This document shows positions 53,375-63,127 of a stretch of 64,000 nt of DNA, piece by piece. The position numbers were made by a program, and so were the translations under genes. The number at the start of each line of letters is the position of its first letter. Position 1 is the stretch's first letter. The stretch spans positions 2,480,001 to 2,544,000 of the forward strand of contig NZ_OY782759.1 in the NCBI RefSeq assembly GCF_963678195.1, read 5' to 3'. The stretch is from an uncultured Hyphomonas sp. GTDB lineage: Bacteria > Pseudomonadota > Alphaproteobacteria > Caulobacterales > Hyphomonadaceae. The notes under the pieces are model-generated. The model made no database searches and was not told where the DNA came from. It worked only from the letters and a program-made list of their open reading frames with translations.

Positions 53375-54313
53375 TCATGGTCCTTTCCAACGTTTGCCAT
53401 CGACGACGAGCCGCCCTGCGCGGGTCAGGCTGACATCGCCGAGTTTCACACCGCCCGTGACATGGGCCCGGGCGGCAGCACCGACGGCAATCCGGGACGT
53501 CGAGGCCGTGCCGGTCACATCCAGCGAGGAGGTGCCGTCAAGCTCCGCGGTGAGTTCATTCAGGTCGACCTGGGAGAGCGTCGCACGGCTCGTGCCCGAC
53601 ATGTACATACGGGCATCCCCGGTCACCTTGTCCGAGTTCAGCTTCGAGGCGTGGCCGAGACAGGCGCTCAGCAGGCGGTCGACATTCGAAATCCGGATCT
53701 GCCCGCCATTACTGGCGTCGATGTCGGCCCGCCGGGCCTTGTCGACACTGAACCGGGCAGCGCCGGTCGTTGTCAGGCGCAGCGTGTCCGTGACGCGCTC
53801 GGCGACTATATTGGCGCAACCGCCAGCCAATATTTCGAGGTTTTCGGTTTCAGTGACTTCGGCATCGCCCGCCCGCAGCATCAGCTTCACGTCGGCTGAC
53901 GGCGGTACCGAGATGACAATGGTCGGGAAATCGGTGATCGGGTGAGCCGGGCCATCGTCGAACGAGATCGACAGGGCTCCGTTGGTCCGCACACAATTCA
54001 TCGCAAGCGGTGCGGGCATTCCGCGCACGCGCAAACCCGACGCGCCCATCTCTTCCACCACGACCGGGCCCATGCCGGAGGCGCCTTCCTTGACCGTCAC
54101 GACATTGATTGAATTCACGTCGCTTCGCACGATGCGGACGGTGCCAATGAAGTCGTCAATTTGCAGACCCACCCTATCCCCCGTCCCTTTCGGCGGCTCG
54201 CTGGCGTGAGCTGCCATGGAAAGAGAGGCCAGTGCGCCGAGCAAAATCGCCGAAATCCGTCCCCTTGACTTCCCGGCCGCCTTTTCCACCCCGACACTCC
54301 CTTTCCATGACAT
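53375..54313 (-). CDS. DUF2807-like (GIN domain) exported protein at the head of the curli operon
   Basis: A 312-residue protein with a signal peptide (ISAILLGALASLSMAAHAS). The mature part is a long series of beta strands: LQIDDFIGTVRIVRSDVNSINVV, LMLRAGDAEVTETENLEILAGGCANIVAE, LRLTTTGAARFSVDKARRADIDASNGGQIRISNV and ATLSQVDLNELTAELDGTSSLDVTG. This right-handed beta-helix-like pattern, with G/S-x-A/I turns, fits the DUF2807 putative adhesin head. It ends one base before csgF starts and is the first gene of the presumed operon. A GTG at 54289 with GGGAG upstream is an alternative start. It could be a scaffold, adhesin or quality-control factor for the fibre; this role is inferred from position only. 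Confidence 0.7.
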   Translation of the reverse strand: MSWKGSVGVEKAAGKSRGRISAILLGALASLSMAAHASEPPKGTGDRVGLQIDDFIGTVRIVRSDVNSINVVTVKEGASGMGPVVVEEMGASGLRVRGMPAPLAMNCVRTNGALSISFDDGPAHPITDFPTIVISVPPSADVKLMLRAGDAEVTETENLEILAGGCANIVAERVTDTLRLTTTGAARFSVDKARRADIDASNGGQIRISNVDRLLSACLGHASKLNSDKVTGDARMYMSGTSRATLSQVDLNELTAELDGTSSLDVTGTASTSRIAVGAAARAHVTGGVKLGDVSLTRAGRLVVDGKRWKGP

Positions 54314-54432
54314 TCCCCACCCAGCCCAACTCGCGCATCCCCAGCGTGAGTGCAGGCATCTCTGGTCCCGTCTGCGTGGCGACTTTTCGCCAACTCACGA
54401 CCTTACCAAAGCGTTAACGCCGTCAGAGTGTC

Positions 54433-54450
54433 ATCCCTCATATGGGGGAT
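54433..54450. promoter_or_regulatory. CATATG-centred palindrome upstream of the curli operon
   Basis: ATCCCTCATATGGGGGAT is an 18-base palindrome with eight of nine pairs. It lies in the 198-base gap between the LuxR-type regulator gene and the DUF2807 gene, about 120 bases before the latter. The core CATATGGG also occurs in the palindrome at 51793-51808. Such sites suit a dimeric helix-turn-helix regulator; binding is not shown. Confidence 0.5.
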
Positions 54451-54511
54451 ACGGACGCAGACAGGCGAGTATTTCTTGCGGAGGCTGATTTGTGTGACCC
54501 GAGGGGCACGT

Positions 54512-55612
54512 TTAGTCGGCTGCTTTGAACGCGAAGCGTGACAGTTTAATGATGACTTCGGCCTGGCGCCGGGCCCCGGTCTTCATGAGGATGGACTTCA
54601 TGAGCGACTTGATCGTGCTGAGGGCAACCTCACGTCCGTCCGCGATTTCAGCCAGCGTGTCGCCGGCATAAAGCCGTTCGCAGACATCGCATTCCGCTTC
54701 GGTCAAAATGAAAGCCTGCCGCAGCAGATGCCGGTCCAGGCGGTGTGGCACCAGCAGCGGATCGAGGAAAAGGATTGCATGCCCCGACCGGCCGCCGAAA
54801 TTCTTCATGGGCGGCACGGGCGTGACCGAACAGATAAAGGTCCGCTCCGGACGGAGACGGGTAAACGAGAAACGCCCTCCGGCCGTTCCGTTTACGCCTT
54901 TCAGGGCGCCTGACAGGCTGGCATTGAAATCATCCGACAGCATGTCGAGCCGCCCAAAACGATCCCGCCTGACGAGCCCCGCGGACAGAAGCTTTTCAAA
55001 CTGCTCGGAATAGCGCAGCAGCACGCCTTCCTTGTCGAGAATGGCAACATGGGCTTGCGGCCCGAACAGTTCCAGCAAAGACGAAGCGCGTGTGTCGACC
55101 AACTGTTCGGCCAGCTGCACGACCGGGAGAGCGCCCCGCACAATCTGGGAAAACCTCCGGATGACAGCCTCTTCAAACGGCCCGTCTTCATAGGGTCGCG
55201 CGATGGCAAGACCAACGATATGCCCTTCTCCCCGCGAAAGGATGGCGCCCGTGAACTGACCGATCCGCGCCGGGATCAGAAACTCCTGATATACAGGATG
55301 TGTCTTGATCGTTTCATCATCCACGATGTCGGAATCGTGGAAGATGTACCCGGTGGGCATGTTGTCGAAAACCTTGGTCCTCGGATTCAGAGGAAGGTAT
55401 TCAACCTCACGATCGAACACTTCCAGATCGACCGTCCCGGCGATGGAGGAATCGAGTATCAGATTGGAGTCACTGACTGCAATCAGCTGCGCCGAACCTG
55501 ACCCACAATACTGGTTCAGCCATTCCAGCGCCTCGGGGAGACACTGGCTGTCGCACATGCCCTCAAGCAGGAGTTCCTGAAAATGCCCCGGTGATCCGGG
55601 GTAGGATTGCGC
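54512..55612 (-). CDS. LuxR-type helix-turn-helix transcriptional regulator
   Basis: A protein of about 366 residues. I set the start at GTG 55612, which follows GGAGGAAG and gives a usual family N terminus (AQSYPGSPGHFQELLLEGM); a TTG at 55666 and an ATG at 55558 are also in frame. The first 290 residues have no clear domain and look like a PAS/GAF-like sensor region. The C-terminal 65 residues hold the DNA-binding domain: LTEAECDVCERLYAGDTLAEIADGREVALSTIKSLMKSILMKTGARRQAEVI, with the LuxR signature T.E...C..L..G.. and S..T.K..... helix. No receiver domain with a phospho-Asp is visible. It lies directly upstream of the curli-like operon on the same strand and is a candidate CsgD equivalent. 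Confidence 0.82.
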   Translation of the reverse strand, partial: AQSYPGSPGHFQELLLEGMCDSQCLPEALEWLNQYCGSGSAQLIAVSDSNLILDSSIAGTVDLEVFDREVEYLPLNPRTKVFDNMPTGYIFHDSDIVDDETIKTHPVYQEFLIPARIGQFTGAILSRGEGHIVGLAIARPYEDGPFEEAVIRRFSQIVRGALPVVQLAEQLVDTRASSLLELFGPQAHVAILDKEGVLLRYSEQFEKLLSAGLVRRDRFGRLDMLSDDFNASLSGALKGVNGTAGGRFSFTRLRPERTFICSVTPVPPMKNFGGRSGHAILFLDPLLVPHRLDRHLLRQAFILTEAECDVCERLYAGDTLAEIADGREVALSTIKSLMKSILMKTGARRQAEVIIKLSRFAFKAAD

Positions 55613-55699
55613 CACCCGATACTTCCTCCACAGATAGAAATATAGATTAAGTGTCTGGTTTCGCAACCTTTATTCCCGAACGTTCCAACTGAACGCATA

Positions 55700-55717
55700 G
55701 CCCCGGAGCACCGGGGC
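55700..55717. repeat. short GC-rich hairpin downstream of the BCCT gene
   Basis: GCCCCGG and CCGGGGC pair perfectly around AGCA. It sits between the end of the BCCT transporter gene and the start of the LuxR-type regulator gene, both on the minus strand. No U-run follows, so it might be a weak terminator or transcript-end stabiliser. Confidence 0.45.
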
Positions 55718-55799
55718 CGGAGGTATGCTGCAGACCGCTGGGCGGTGCGCTTATGTACAGGGGCTCAAGCGGTGGGTCGGCCGTGCATGCTTTGAGCAA

Positions 55800-57458
<1,659 letters not shown>

Positions 57459-57482
57459 ATGCGGCTATTGCCGTAATTACGA

Positions 57483-57499
57483 CGATAGTCAAATTATCG
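57483..57499. promoter_or_regulatory. small palindrome between the BCCT and TonB-receptor genes
   Basis: CGATA and TATCG are separated by seven bases, 25 bases upstream of the BCCT start. The sequence ATTATCGA at 57493-57500 recurs exactly 100 bases further at 57593-57600. It could be an operator in this divergent region, but with arms of only five bases the evidence is modest. Confidence 0.3.
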
Positions 57500-57574
57500 A
57501 ACTTCAGAGAACCGCCTGCTAAGCCATGAAATGTGGACTTTGTGTAACAGATTTCACCTAATCCCGAGTTATAT

Positions 57575-57685
57575 TCAGCTCCAGCCCTTTAGATTATCGA
57601 AATAACCCGTTACTTCGGGCCCTATCGAGCAGCCATGATTCGAATGCTGCGCGCCTGTTGTTGTGCGCGCTACGGCTGGAGCTGA
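57575..57685 (+). ncRNA. candidate structured 5' leader of the TonB-dependent receptor mRNA
   Basis: TCAGCTCCAGCC (57575-57586) and GGCTGGAGCTGA (57674-57685) are perfect 12-base complements, six bases before the receptor's GGGGAAG ribosome binding site. The 87 bases enclosed hold further hairpins: CGAAATAAC/GTTACTTCG at 57598-57617 (eight of nine pairs), GCAG-CAT/ATGCTGC at 57629-57650 and GCGC/GCGC at 57651-57670. A closed multi-branch fold next to the ribosome binding site suggests a regulatory leader. It does not show the conserved parts of a cobalamin riboswitch that I would recognise. No covariation data are available. Confidence 0.5.
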
Positions 57686-57700
57686 CCCAAGGGGAAGATA

Positions 57701-60334
57701 ATGAAGAAGTTTAAGTACGGCGCTTCGCTTATCGCGATCGCCGGCATTGCCGCATCGCATGCACAAGCCCAGGAAGCCGCACCGGCTGAGCCGGCTGCAA
57801 AAGTCAAGCGCCTTCAGGCGGTCACCGTGACGGCCACCAAGCGCACCGAAAGCGCCCAGAGCATTCCTGTTGCCGTGACAGCGCTCGGCGAGCAGGAACT
57901 CAAAGCGCTCGGCGTGAAAAGCTTCAATGACTATCTGATCCAGCTGCCGGGCGTGACCGCCGGCGGTGCTGGCCCCGGCCAGAACACGATCTATATCCGC
58001 GGCCTCGCTTCGACGACGCCGAACCTGACGGTCGCCGGCGTTGCGGGCCTTGCGCCGAACGTCAGCTTCTATCTCGACGAACAGCCGCTGGCCCAGCCGG
58101 GCCGTAACCTCGACGTCTACGCTGCCGATATCGAGCGCGTGGAAGTCCTCTCCGGTCCGCAGGGCACGCTCTTCGGAGCCAGCTCGCAGGCCGGTACGGT
58201 CCGCATGATCACCAACAAGCCGTCGCTGAACGGCTTTGACGCAGGCTTCAGCGCGTCCACCTCGTTCACCGATGGCGGTGAGATGAGCAATAGTGTCGAA
58301 GCGATGATAAATCTGCCGGTCAGCGACAAGTTCGCTGTCCGCGGCGTTGTCTACACCGACACACAGGGCGGCTATATCGACAATGTCGGGGGGACACTGA
58401 CCGCGGAAGAATCCGCCCGTTTCCGCTCAGCCGGAACGGTCCGCGCCAATGGCGTTCCCGTCAGCCGCCAACGTGATGGCTTCCAATCTGCAACTCAGGT
58501 TGCAGACAATCTGGCGGACAATGACCCAACAAATGACAACCCTCTTCTGGCAGACCTGTCCAACGTCAATTTCATTGCTGCCGATAACGGCACCATTGCC
58601 GAAAACGACATCAATGATGTGACCTACAAAGGCTTCCGCCTGAGCGGTCTGTATGAAATCAACGAGGACTGGGACATCCTGCTCCAGCACTCACAGCAGC
58701 AGATCGATGCCGAAGGCGTGTTCTCCGCCGATCCGGAACTGGACGATTACGACATCGTCCGCTTCACGCCGGAAAGCACCGAGGACAAGTTCCACAACAC
58801 CGCCTGGACGGTGAACGGCCGCCTCGGCGCGCTGGAGGCCGTTTACACGGGCGCGTACACGGAACGGACAACAGACCAGGTTGTCGATTATTCCGACTAT
58901 CTGTTCGTCGGCCAGTACCTGCCCTACTATATCTGCGACGGCTCGGTGACCTATCCGTCCGGCGCGCCGACAGGCACCTGCTACGCCCCGAACCTTTATG
59001 TCACATCACACAGCGAAACGAAGGTGCAGACGCACGAACTGCGCTTTAACACGCCGGAACAATACCGCTGGCGCGCAACGTTCGGCGGCTTCTTCAGCGA
59101 CCTTGAGCTCGCCGAACGCAACGACTTCGTCTATCCGGGCTCGACCATGGTTCAGGGCTTTGGAACGCTGACCGGCTTTGCCCCGAACTATCCGCTGACC
59201 AATACAGATGTGACCGGTGAGATCGGCAAGGCTTATCCGGGCTATTACAGCGACCCGGGCCCCTTCCCGGCAGGCGTCATCTTCCGGAACGACGTCAAGC
59301 GGACGGACAAACAGTTCGGTATCTTTGGCGAAACCAGTTTCGACATCACCGACCAGTTCTCCCTGACATTGGGCGCGCGTTACTATGATGTTGAGGTGGA
59401 CATGGAAGGCAGCGCGAACTCATCCTTCTATAATCTCGGCACAGACACAGACGCACAGCGGGCTGGCACCAACATCTCCTACATCTACGGCCCCAACAGA
59501 CCGGCGGGGAACCCGGACAAGGCGGCAACTGACGGCTTCATCTACAAGGTCACGGGTGAGTGGACGCCGACAGCCGACCTGTTGTTCTATGCGACCTATT
59601 CGGAAGGCTTCCGGGCCGGCCTGCTGAATCGCCCGGGCGGCACGCAGGGCCCCGGCGGCTACGTCGTACCGTATGCTGTGGATACGGACGAAGTGAAGAA
59701 CTATGAACTCGGCTGGAAAACCGAGCTCTTCGACAACTCGCTCCGCTTCAACGGTTCTGCCTTCTTCGTCAAAGTCGACGGCCTGCAGACCACGATCTTC
59801 GATCCGTCGATCGTGAACCTGTTCTTCTCGGACAACGCAGCCAACGCGGAAATCAAAGGTGTCGAAGGCGACTTCACCTGGGCCCCGGCTTCCATTGACG
59901 GCCTCACCGTCGCGGGTGCCTTCTCCTTCCTGGATACGGAGATCACGGAAGTCCTGGTGCCGACCAATGATGTTGTCAAAGGATCGGACCTGGCCTTCGC
60001 GCCGTCCTATCAGGGTAACCTGCGCGTCCGCTACGAGTGGGACCTTGAGCAGCAGATTGCCGGCCAGTCGCTTCGCGCCCACGTGATGCCACAGGTCATC
60101 ATCTCCGATGACTCGTTCACCGATGTGATCGAGATCAACAAGATGAAGCTCGACGGTTACACCACGCTCGGCGCCTCCGCTGGTGTGACGGGCGACAACT
60201 GGACGGCTGAACTCTTCGCCAGTAACCTGACGAATGAGTATGCAGCCCTCAGCGGCAGCTTTGTCTATGACCGCGAACGCATCACGCCGATGCGTCCGAG
60301 AACGATCGGTTTCCGCTTCTCCTACGACTACTAG
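57701..60334 (+). CDS. TonB-dependent outer-membrane receptor
   Basis: An 877-residue receptor with a signal peptide (SLIAIAGIAASHAQAQ), a TonB-box-like QAVTVTATKRTESAQ and a plug domain with IPVAVTALGEQELKALGV, LPGVTAGGAGPGQNTIYIRGLAS and VEVLSGPQGTLFGASSQAGTVRMITNKP. A 22-stranded barrel follows, ending in the aromatic FSYDY. The segments YNLGTDTDAQRAGTN and DGFIYKVTGEWTPTADLLFYATYSEGFRAG are typical of large alphaproteobacterial receptors for oligosaccharides, siderophores or other nutrients; the ligand cannot be read. The ribosome binding site is GGGGAAG. It stands alone, with a leader upstream and a strong terminator downstream. Confidence 0.93.
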   Translation: MKKFKYGASLIAIAGIAASHAQAQEAAPAEPAAKVKRLQAVTVTATKRTESAQSIPVAVTALGEQELKALGVKSFNDYLIQLPGVTAGGAGPGQNTIYIRGLASTTPNLTVAGVAGLAPNVSFYLDEQPLAQPGRNLDVYAADIERVEVLSGPQGTLFGASSQAGTVRMITNKPSLNGFDAGFSASTSFTDGGEMSNSVEAMINLPVSDKFAVRGVVYTDTQGGYIDNVGGTLTAEESARFRSAGTVRANGVPVSRQRDGFQSATQVADNLADNDPTNDNPLLADLSNVNFIAADNGTIAENDINDVTYKGFRLSGLYEINEDWDILLQHSQQQIDAEGVFSADPELDDYDIVRFTPESTEDKFHNTAWTVNGRLGALEAVYTGAYTERTTDQVVDYSDYLFVGQYLPYYICDGSVTYPSGAPTGTCYAPNLYVTSHSETKVQTHELRFNTPEQYRWRATFGGFFSDLELAERNDFVYPGSTMVQGFGTLTGFAPNYPLTNTDVTGEIGKAYPGYYSDPGPFPAGVIFRNDVKRTDKQFGIFGETSFDITDQFSLTLGARYYDVEVDMEGSANSSFYNLGTDTDAQRAGTNISYIYGPNRPAGNPDKAATDGFIYKVTGEWTPTADLLFYATYSEGFRAGLLNRPGGTQGPGGYVVPYAVDTDEVKNYELGWKTELFDNSLRFNGSAFFVKVDGLQTTIFDPSIVNLFFSDNAANAEIKGVEGDFTWAPASIDGLTVAGAFSFLDTEITEVLVPTNDVVKGSDLAFAPSYQGNLRVRYEWDLEQQIAGQSLRAHVMPQVIISDDSFTDVIEINKMKLDGYTTLGASAGVTGDNWTAELFASNLTNEYAALSGSFVYDRERITPMRPRTIGFRFSYDY

Positions 60335-60359
60335 GACAGCCCAAGACTTGATCCTGAAG

Positions 60360-60396
60360 CAGCGCCCTGACACTTTCAGGGCGCTGTTTTCTTATT
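60360..60396 (+). terminator. Rho-independent terminator of the TonB-receptor gene
   Basis: CAGCGCCCTGA and TCAGGGCGCTG form a perfect 11-base stem around CACTT, followed by TTTTCTTATT. It begins 26 bases after the receptor stop and ends 18 bases before the next ATG, so the next gene likely depends on some readthrough or on a promoter overlapping this region. Confidence 0.93.
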
Positions 60397-60413
60397 GAAG
60401 GAATACCCGACGT

Positions 60414-62405
60414 ATGACCGACCTGGCCGCCCCGGAAAACGCCCTGCAGCAGGCGCAGAAAGCCATTCAGGCTGGCGATTTCCAGGCCGCGTCGAAAATC
60501 ACCGACGACATTCTGGCAAAGCAGCCGCAGAACCGCGACGCGCTCTACATGGCGGCTGTCTGCGCCCGGTATCAGAACCGGCATGACGACGCCTTCGCGC
60601 GCCTTGCGGAACTGAAAGCGGCCTCGCCGGATTATGGCCGGGCCTGGCAGGAAGAAGGCCACCTGCGCAGTAAACTGGGAGACTCTGCCGGTGCCCTGAC
60701 AGCATTTGAGCGCGCGACCCGGTACAACCCGTCCCTCATCGCCAGCTGGAACGCGCAGGCCGACCTGCTCACCGCAGCCGGAAATCCTGTTGCCGCGAGC
60801 AATGCCAGGGCTCAGGCCCAGCGGCTGCAAGCCCTGCCCCGCGAACTTCTGGCGGTCACCAATCATATCCATGAAGGCCGCATCTTCCGGGCGGAGGAAA
60901 TCGCCCGCGCCTTCCTCCAGCGCAATCCGACCCATGTGGAAGGCATGCGCCTGCTAGCCGATATCGGCTCCAGGCTGGGTGTTCAGGAAGATGCCGACTT
61001 CCTGCTGGAAAGCGCCGTAGAACTGGCGCCCGACAATATCCAGCTGCGGCTCGACTATATTCAGGTCCTGCGCAAGCGGCAGAAATTCGCTGCAGCCCTG
61101 GAGCAGGCTCAGATCCTCATGGACCGCGATCCGGACAATCCGGTCTTCCAGTCCCACTATGCGATTGAGAGCATGCAGGCCGGGGACTATGAGACAGCGC
61201 TCGATTACTTCGAACGTGTCCTGAGAGTGCTGCCAGATGATCCTGCCACGCTCGTGTCTCGCGGCCACGCCCTGAAGACCTATGGCCGGACAGACGACGC
61301 CATCACCTCCTATCGCCGCGCGGCCGAAGTCGCTCCGGGGCATGGCGATGCCTGGTACGGCCTGGCCAATCTCAAGACCTATCGTTTCAGCGACGCCGAA
61401 TTGACTGCCATGGAAGCGGCTGCGGCCTCTCCTGACCTGGATCATGCTTCGCGCATTCATATCGCCTTCGCCCTCGGCAAGGCCCGCGAAGACCGCAAGG
61501 ACTACGACAAGGCATTTGAGGCCTATGCCAGCGGCAATGCCCTGAAACACCAGACCGTACGATATACGACCGAACAGATGCAGGCGGAACTGTCAGCACA
61601 GAAGACGCACTGCACGCAGGACCTGTTTGAAAAACAGTCCGGCAAGGGCTGCCAGGCTCCGGACCCGATCTTTATCGTGGGCCTGCCGCGTGCAGGGTCC
61701 ACGCTGATCGAGCAAATCCTGGCCTCACACCCGCAAGTCGATGGCACGCTGGAACTCCCCAACATTCTCTCGCTGGCCCACCGTCTGCGCGGCCGGAGCC
61801 AGATCACGGACCGGGACCGTTATCCGCGCATCCTGCACGATATGAGCCAGGAAGAGCTCTGCGCGCTTGGCGAGGACTATATAGAAAATACGCGCATCCA
61901 CCGGCAGGGCGCGCCTTTCTTCACAGACAAGATGCCGAACAATTTCCGGCATATCGGTCTGATCCATCTGATCCTGCCGAATGCGAAAATCATCGATGCG
62001 CGCCGCAACCCGATGGATTGCTGCTGGTCGGGCTACAAGCAACTCTTCGCCGAGGGCCAGGAATTCACCTACAGCCTGGAAGATATCGGCCATTACTACC
62101 GCGCCTATGTCGACCTGATGGAACACTGGGACTCTGTCCTGCCGCCGGAGCGCATATTGCGGGTCCAGCATGAAGACGTTCTGGATGACCTTGAAGGCCA
62201 GGTGCACAGGCTGCTCGATTATTGCGGCCTGCCCTTTGATGAGCGGTGTGTGAACTTCCACCGGACGGAACGCGCCGTCAGGACGGCCAGCTCTGAACAG
62301 GTCCGACGCCCGATCAACAAGGCAGGACTTGAACAATGGCGCCCATATGAGGCACATCTTGGCCCTCTGAAATCTGCGCTGGGCCCGGGTCTCGCGCCCC
62401 TTTAG
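60414..62405 (+). CDS. TPR-repeat sulfotransferase
   Basis: A 663-residue fusion. Residues 1 to about 350 are tetratricopeptide repeats (NRDALYMAAVCARYQNRHDDAF, YNPSLIASWNAQADLLTAAGNP, FQSHYAIESMQAGDYETALDYFERVLRVLPDDP). From about residue 415 to 640 lies a sulfotransferase domain with FIVGLPRAGSTLIEQILASHPQVDGTLELPN (the PAPS 5'-phosphosulfate loop) and AKIIDARRNPMDCCWSGYKQLF (PAPS 3'-phosphate region). No signal peptide or membrane helix is seen, so it acts in the cytoplasm, perhaps on a glycan precursor or protein. It follows the TonB receptor's terminator and precedes a MarR gene by 11 bases. Confidence 0.88.
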   Translation: MTDLAAPENALQQAQKAIQAGDFQAASKITDDILAKQPQNRDALYMAAVCARYQNRHDDAFARLAELKAASPDYGRAWQEEGHLRSKLGDSAGALTAFERATRYNPSLIASWNAQADLLTAAGNPVAASNARAQAQRLQALPRELLAVTNHIHEGRIFRAEEIARAFLQRNPTHVEGMRLLADIGSRLGVQEDADFLLESAVELAPDNIQLRLDYIQVLRKRQKFAAALEQAQILMDRDPDNPVFQSHYAIESMQAGDYETALDYFERVLRVLPDDPATLVSRGHALKTYGRTDDAITSYRRAAEVAPGHGDAWYGLANLKTYRFSDAELTAMEAAAASPDLDHASRIHIAFALGKAREDRKDYDKAFEAYASGNALKHQTVRYTTEQMQAELSAQKTHCTQDLFEKQSGKGCQAPDPIFIVGLPRAGSTLIEQILASHPQVDGTLELPNILSLAHRLRGRSQITDRDRYPRILHDMSQEELCALGEDYIENTRIHRQGAPFFTDKMPNNFRHIGLIHLILPNAKIIDARRNPMDCCWSGYKQLFAEGQEFTYSLEDIGHYYRAYVDLMEHWDSVLPPERILRVQHEDVLDDLEGQVHRLLDYCGLPFDERCVNFHRTERAVRTASSEQVRRPINKAGLEQWRPYEAHLGPLKSALGPGLAPL

Positions 62406-62416
62406 GTTCAAGACCA

Positions 62417-62899
62417 TTGAACACACGATCTGAAGACGCGCTGATCGCCCTGCGTAGAATCCAGCGGATGACGGAGCTGGCATCCAAGCGCCTCGCCCGG
62501 ACGGCGGGATTGACGCCTTCACAGCTGAGCGTGCTGCGCATCCTCACGGAATTTCCCGAAGTGTCGGCGGGCTATCTTGCCCAGGCCACGCAATTGAAAC
62601 ACGCCACCATCACAAGCCTGATCGACAAGCTCGAAGCACGCGGCCTCATCTCACGCCGCAGGAGCGATGAAGACAAACGCCGCGTCTGGTTGCGTCTCCT
62701 GCCGGCAGGCAAGGCAGCCCTGGCGGATGCACCCGACCCGTTGCACCAGATATTCTCTGAACGCTTCAATGCCCTGCCGGACTGGCAACAGGCCATGCTG
62801 ATTGCCTCACTGGAGCAAGTGACCAATTTGCTGGATGCAGAAAATCTGGACGCAGCGCCGGTTCTCCATGTCGGCGAACTCGACAAGGAACCCCTATAG
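62417..62899 (+). CDS. MarR-family transcriptional regulator
   Basis: A 160-residue winged-helix protein. It begins with helix ALIALRRIQRMTELASKRLARTAGL, then TPSQLSVLRILTEFPEVSAGYLAQATQLKHATITSLIDKLEARGLISRRRSDEDKRRVWLRLLPAGKAAL, the standard MarR wing. The start is TTG 62417, chosen because the first dimerisation helix is needed; the next ATG (62468) would remove much of it. It lies 11 bases after the TPR-sulfotransferase gene and may be cotranscribed. The target and ligand are unknown; the 228-base gap downstream leads to an NCS2 permease gene. Confidence 0.85.
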   Translation: MNTRSEDALIALRRIQRMTELASKRLARTAGLTPSQLSVLRILTEFPEVSAGYLAQATQLKHATITSLIDKLEARGLISRRRSDEDKRRVWLRLLPAGKAALADAPDPLHQIFSERFNALPDWQQAMLIASLEQVTNLLDAENLDAAPVLHVGELDKEPL

Positions 62900-63127
62900 G
62901 CCCTAGCAGATGGACCAGGGCGACCGCGTCCCGGAAGGAGCTGTACTGCGCCGGACGGGTCTCCCGTCCCCATGACGCTGCCCGCGACTTGCCTTTTGGC
63001 AAGGCGCAGCCGGTTATTCCGGAGACCTGACCGCCCTCAAACCTAACTATTCAAGCTGCCGGACTTGACGCGGCCGCCGGGATGCCAAGTCTGCGGATTG
63101 AACCGTCCGGGAGACACTGGCGTTAAG

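Noticed and set aside
57575..57685. Cobalamin riboswitch for the TonB receptor
   Set aside because: The region is about half the usual length and I could not find the conserved core elements of that riboswitch; only a new or different structured leader can be proposed.
57575..57766. Minus-strand 63-codon frame overlapping the TonB-receptor start
   Set aside because: It runs through the inverted repeat and the receptor's first codons, lacks a ribosome binding site and resembles no protein family.
62900..63127. Purine riboswitch before the NCS2 permease gene
   Set aside because: No pair of conserved loop sequences or characteristic three-way junction could be recognised; several short hairpins there look incidental.
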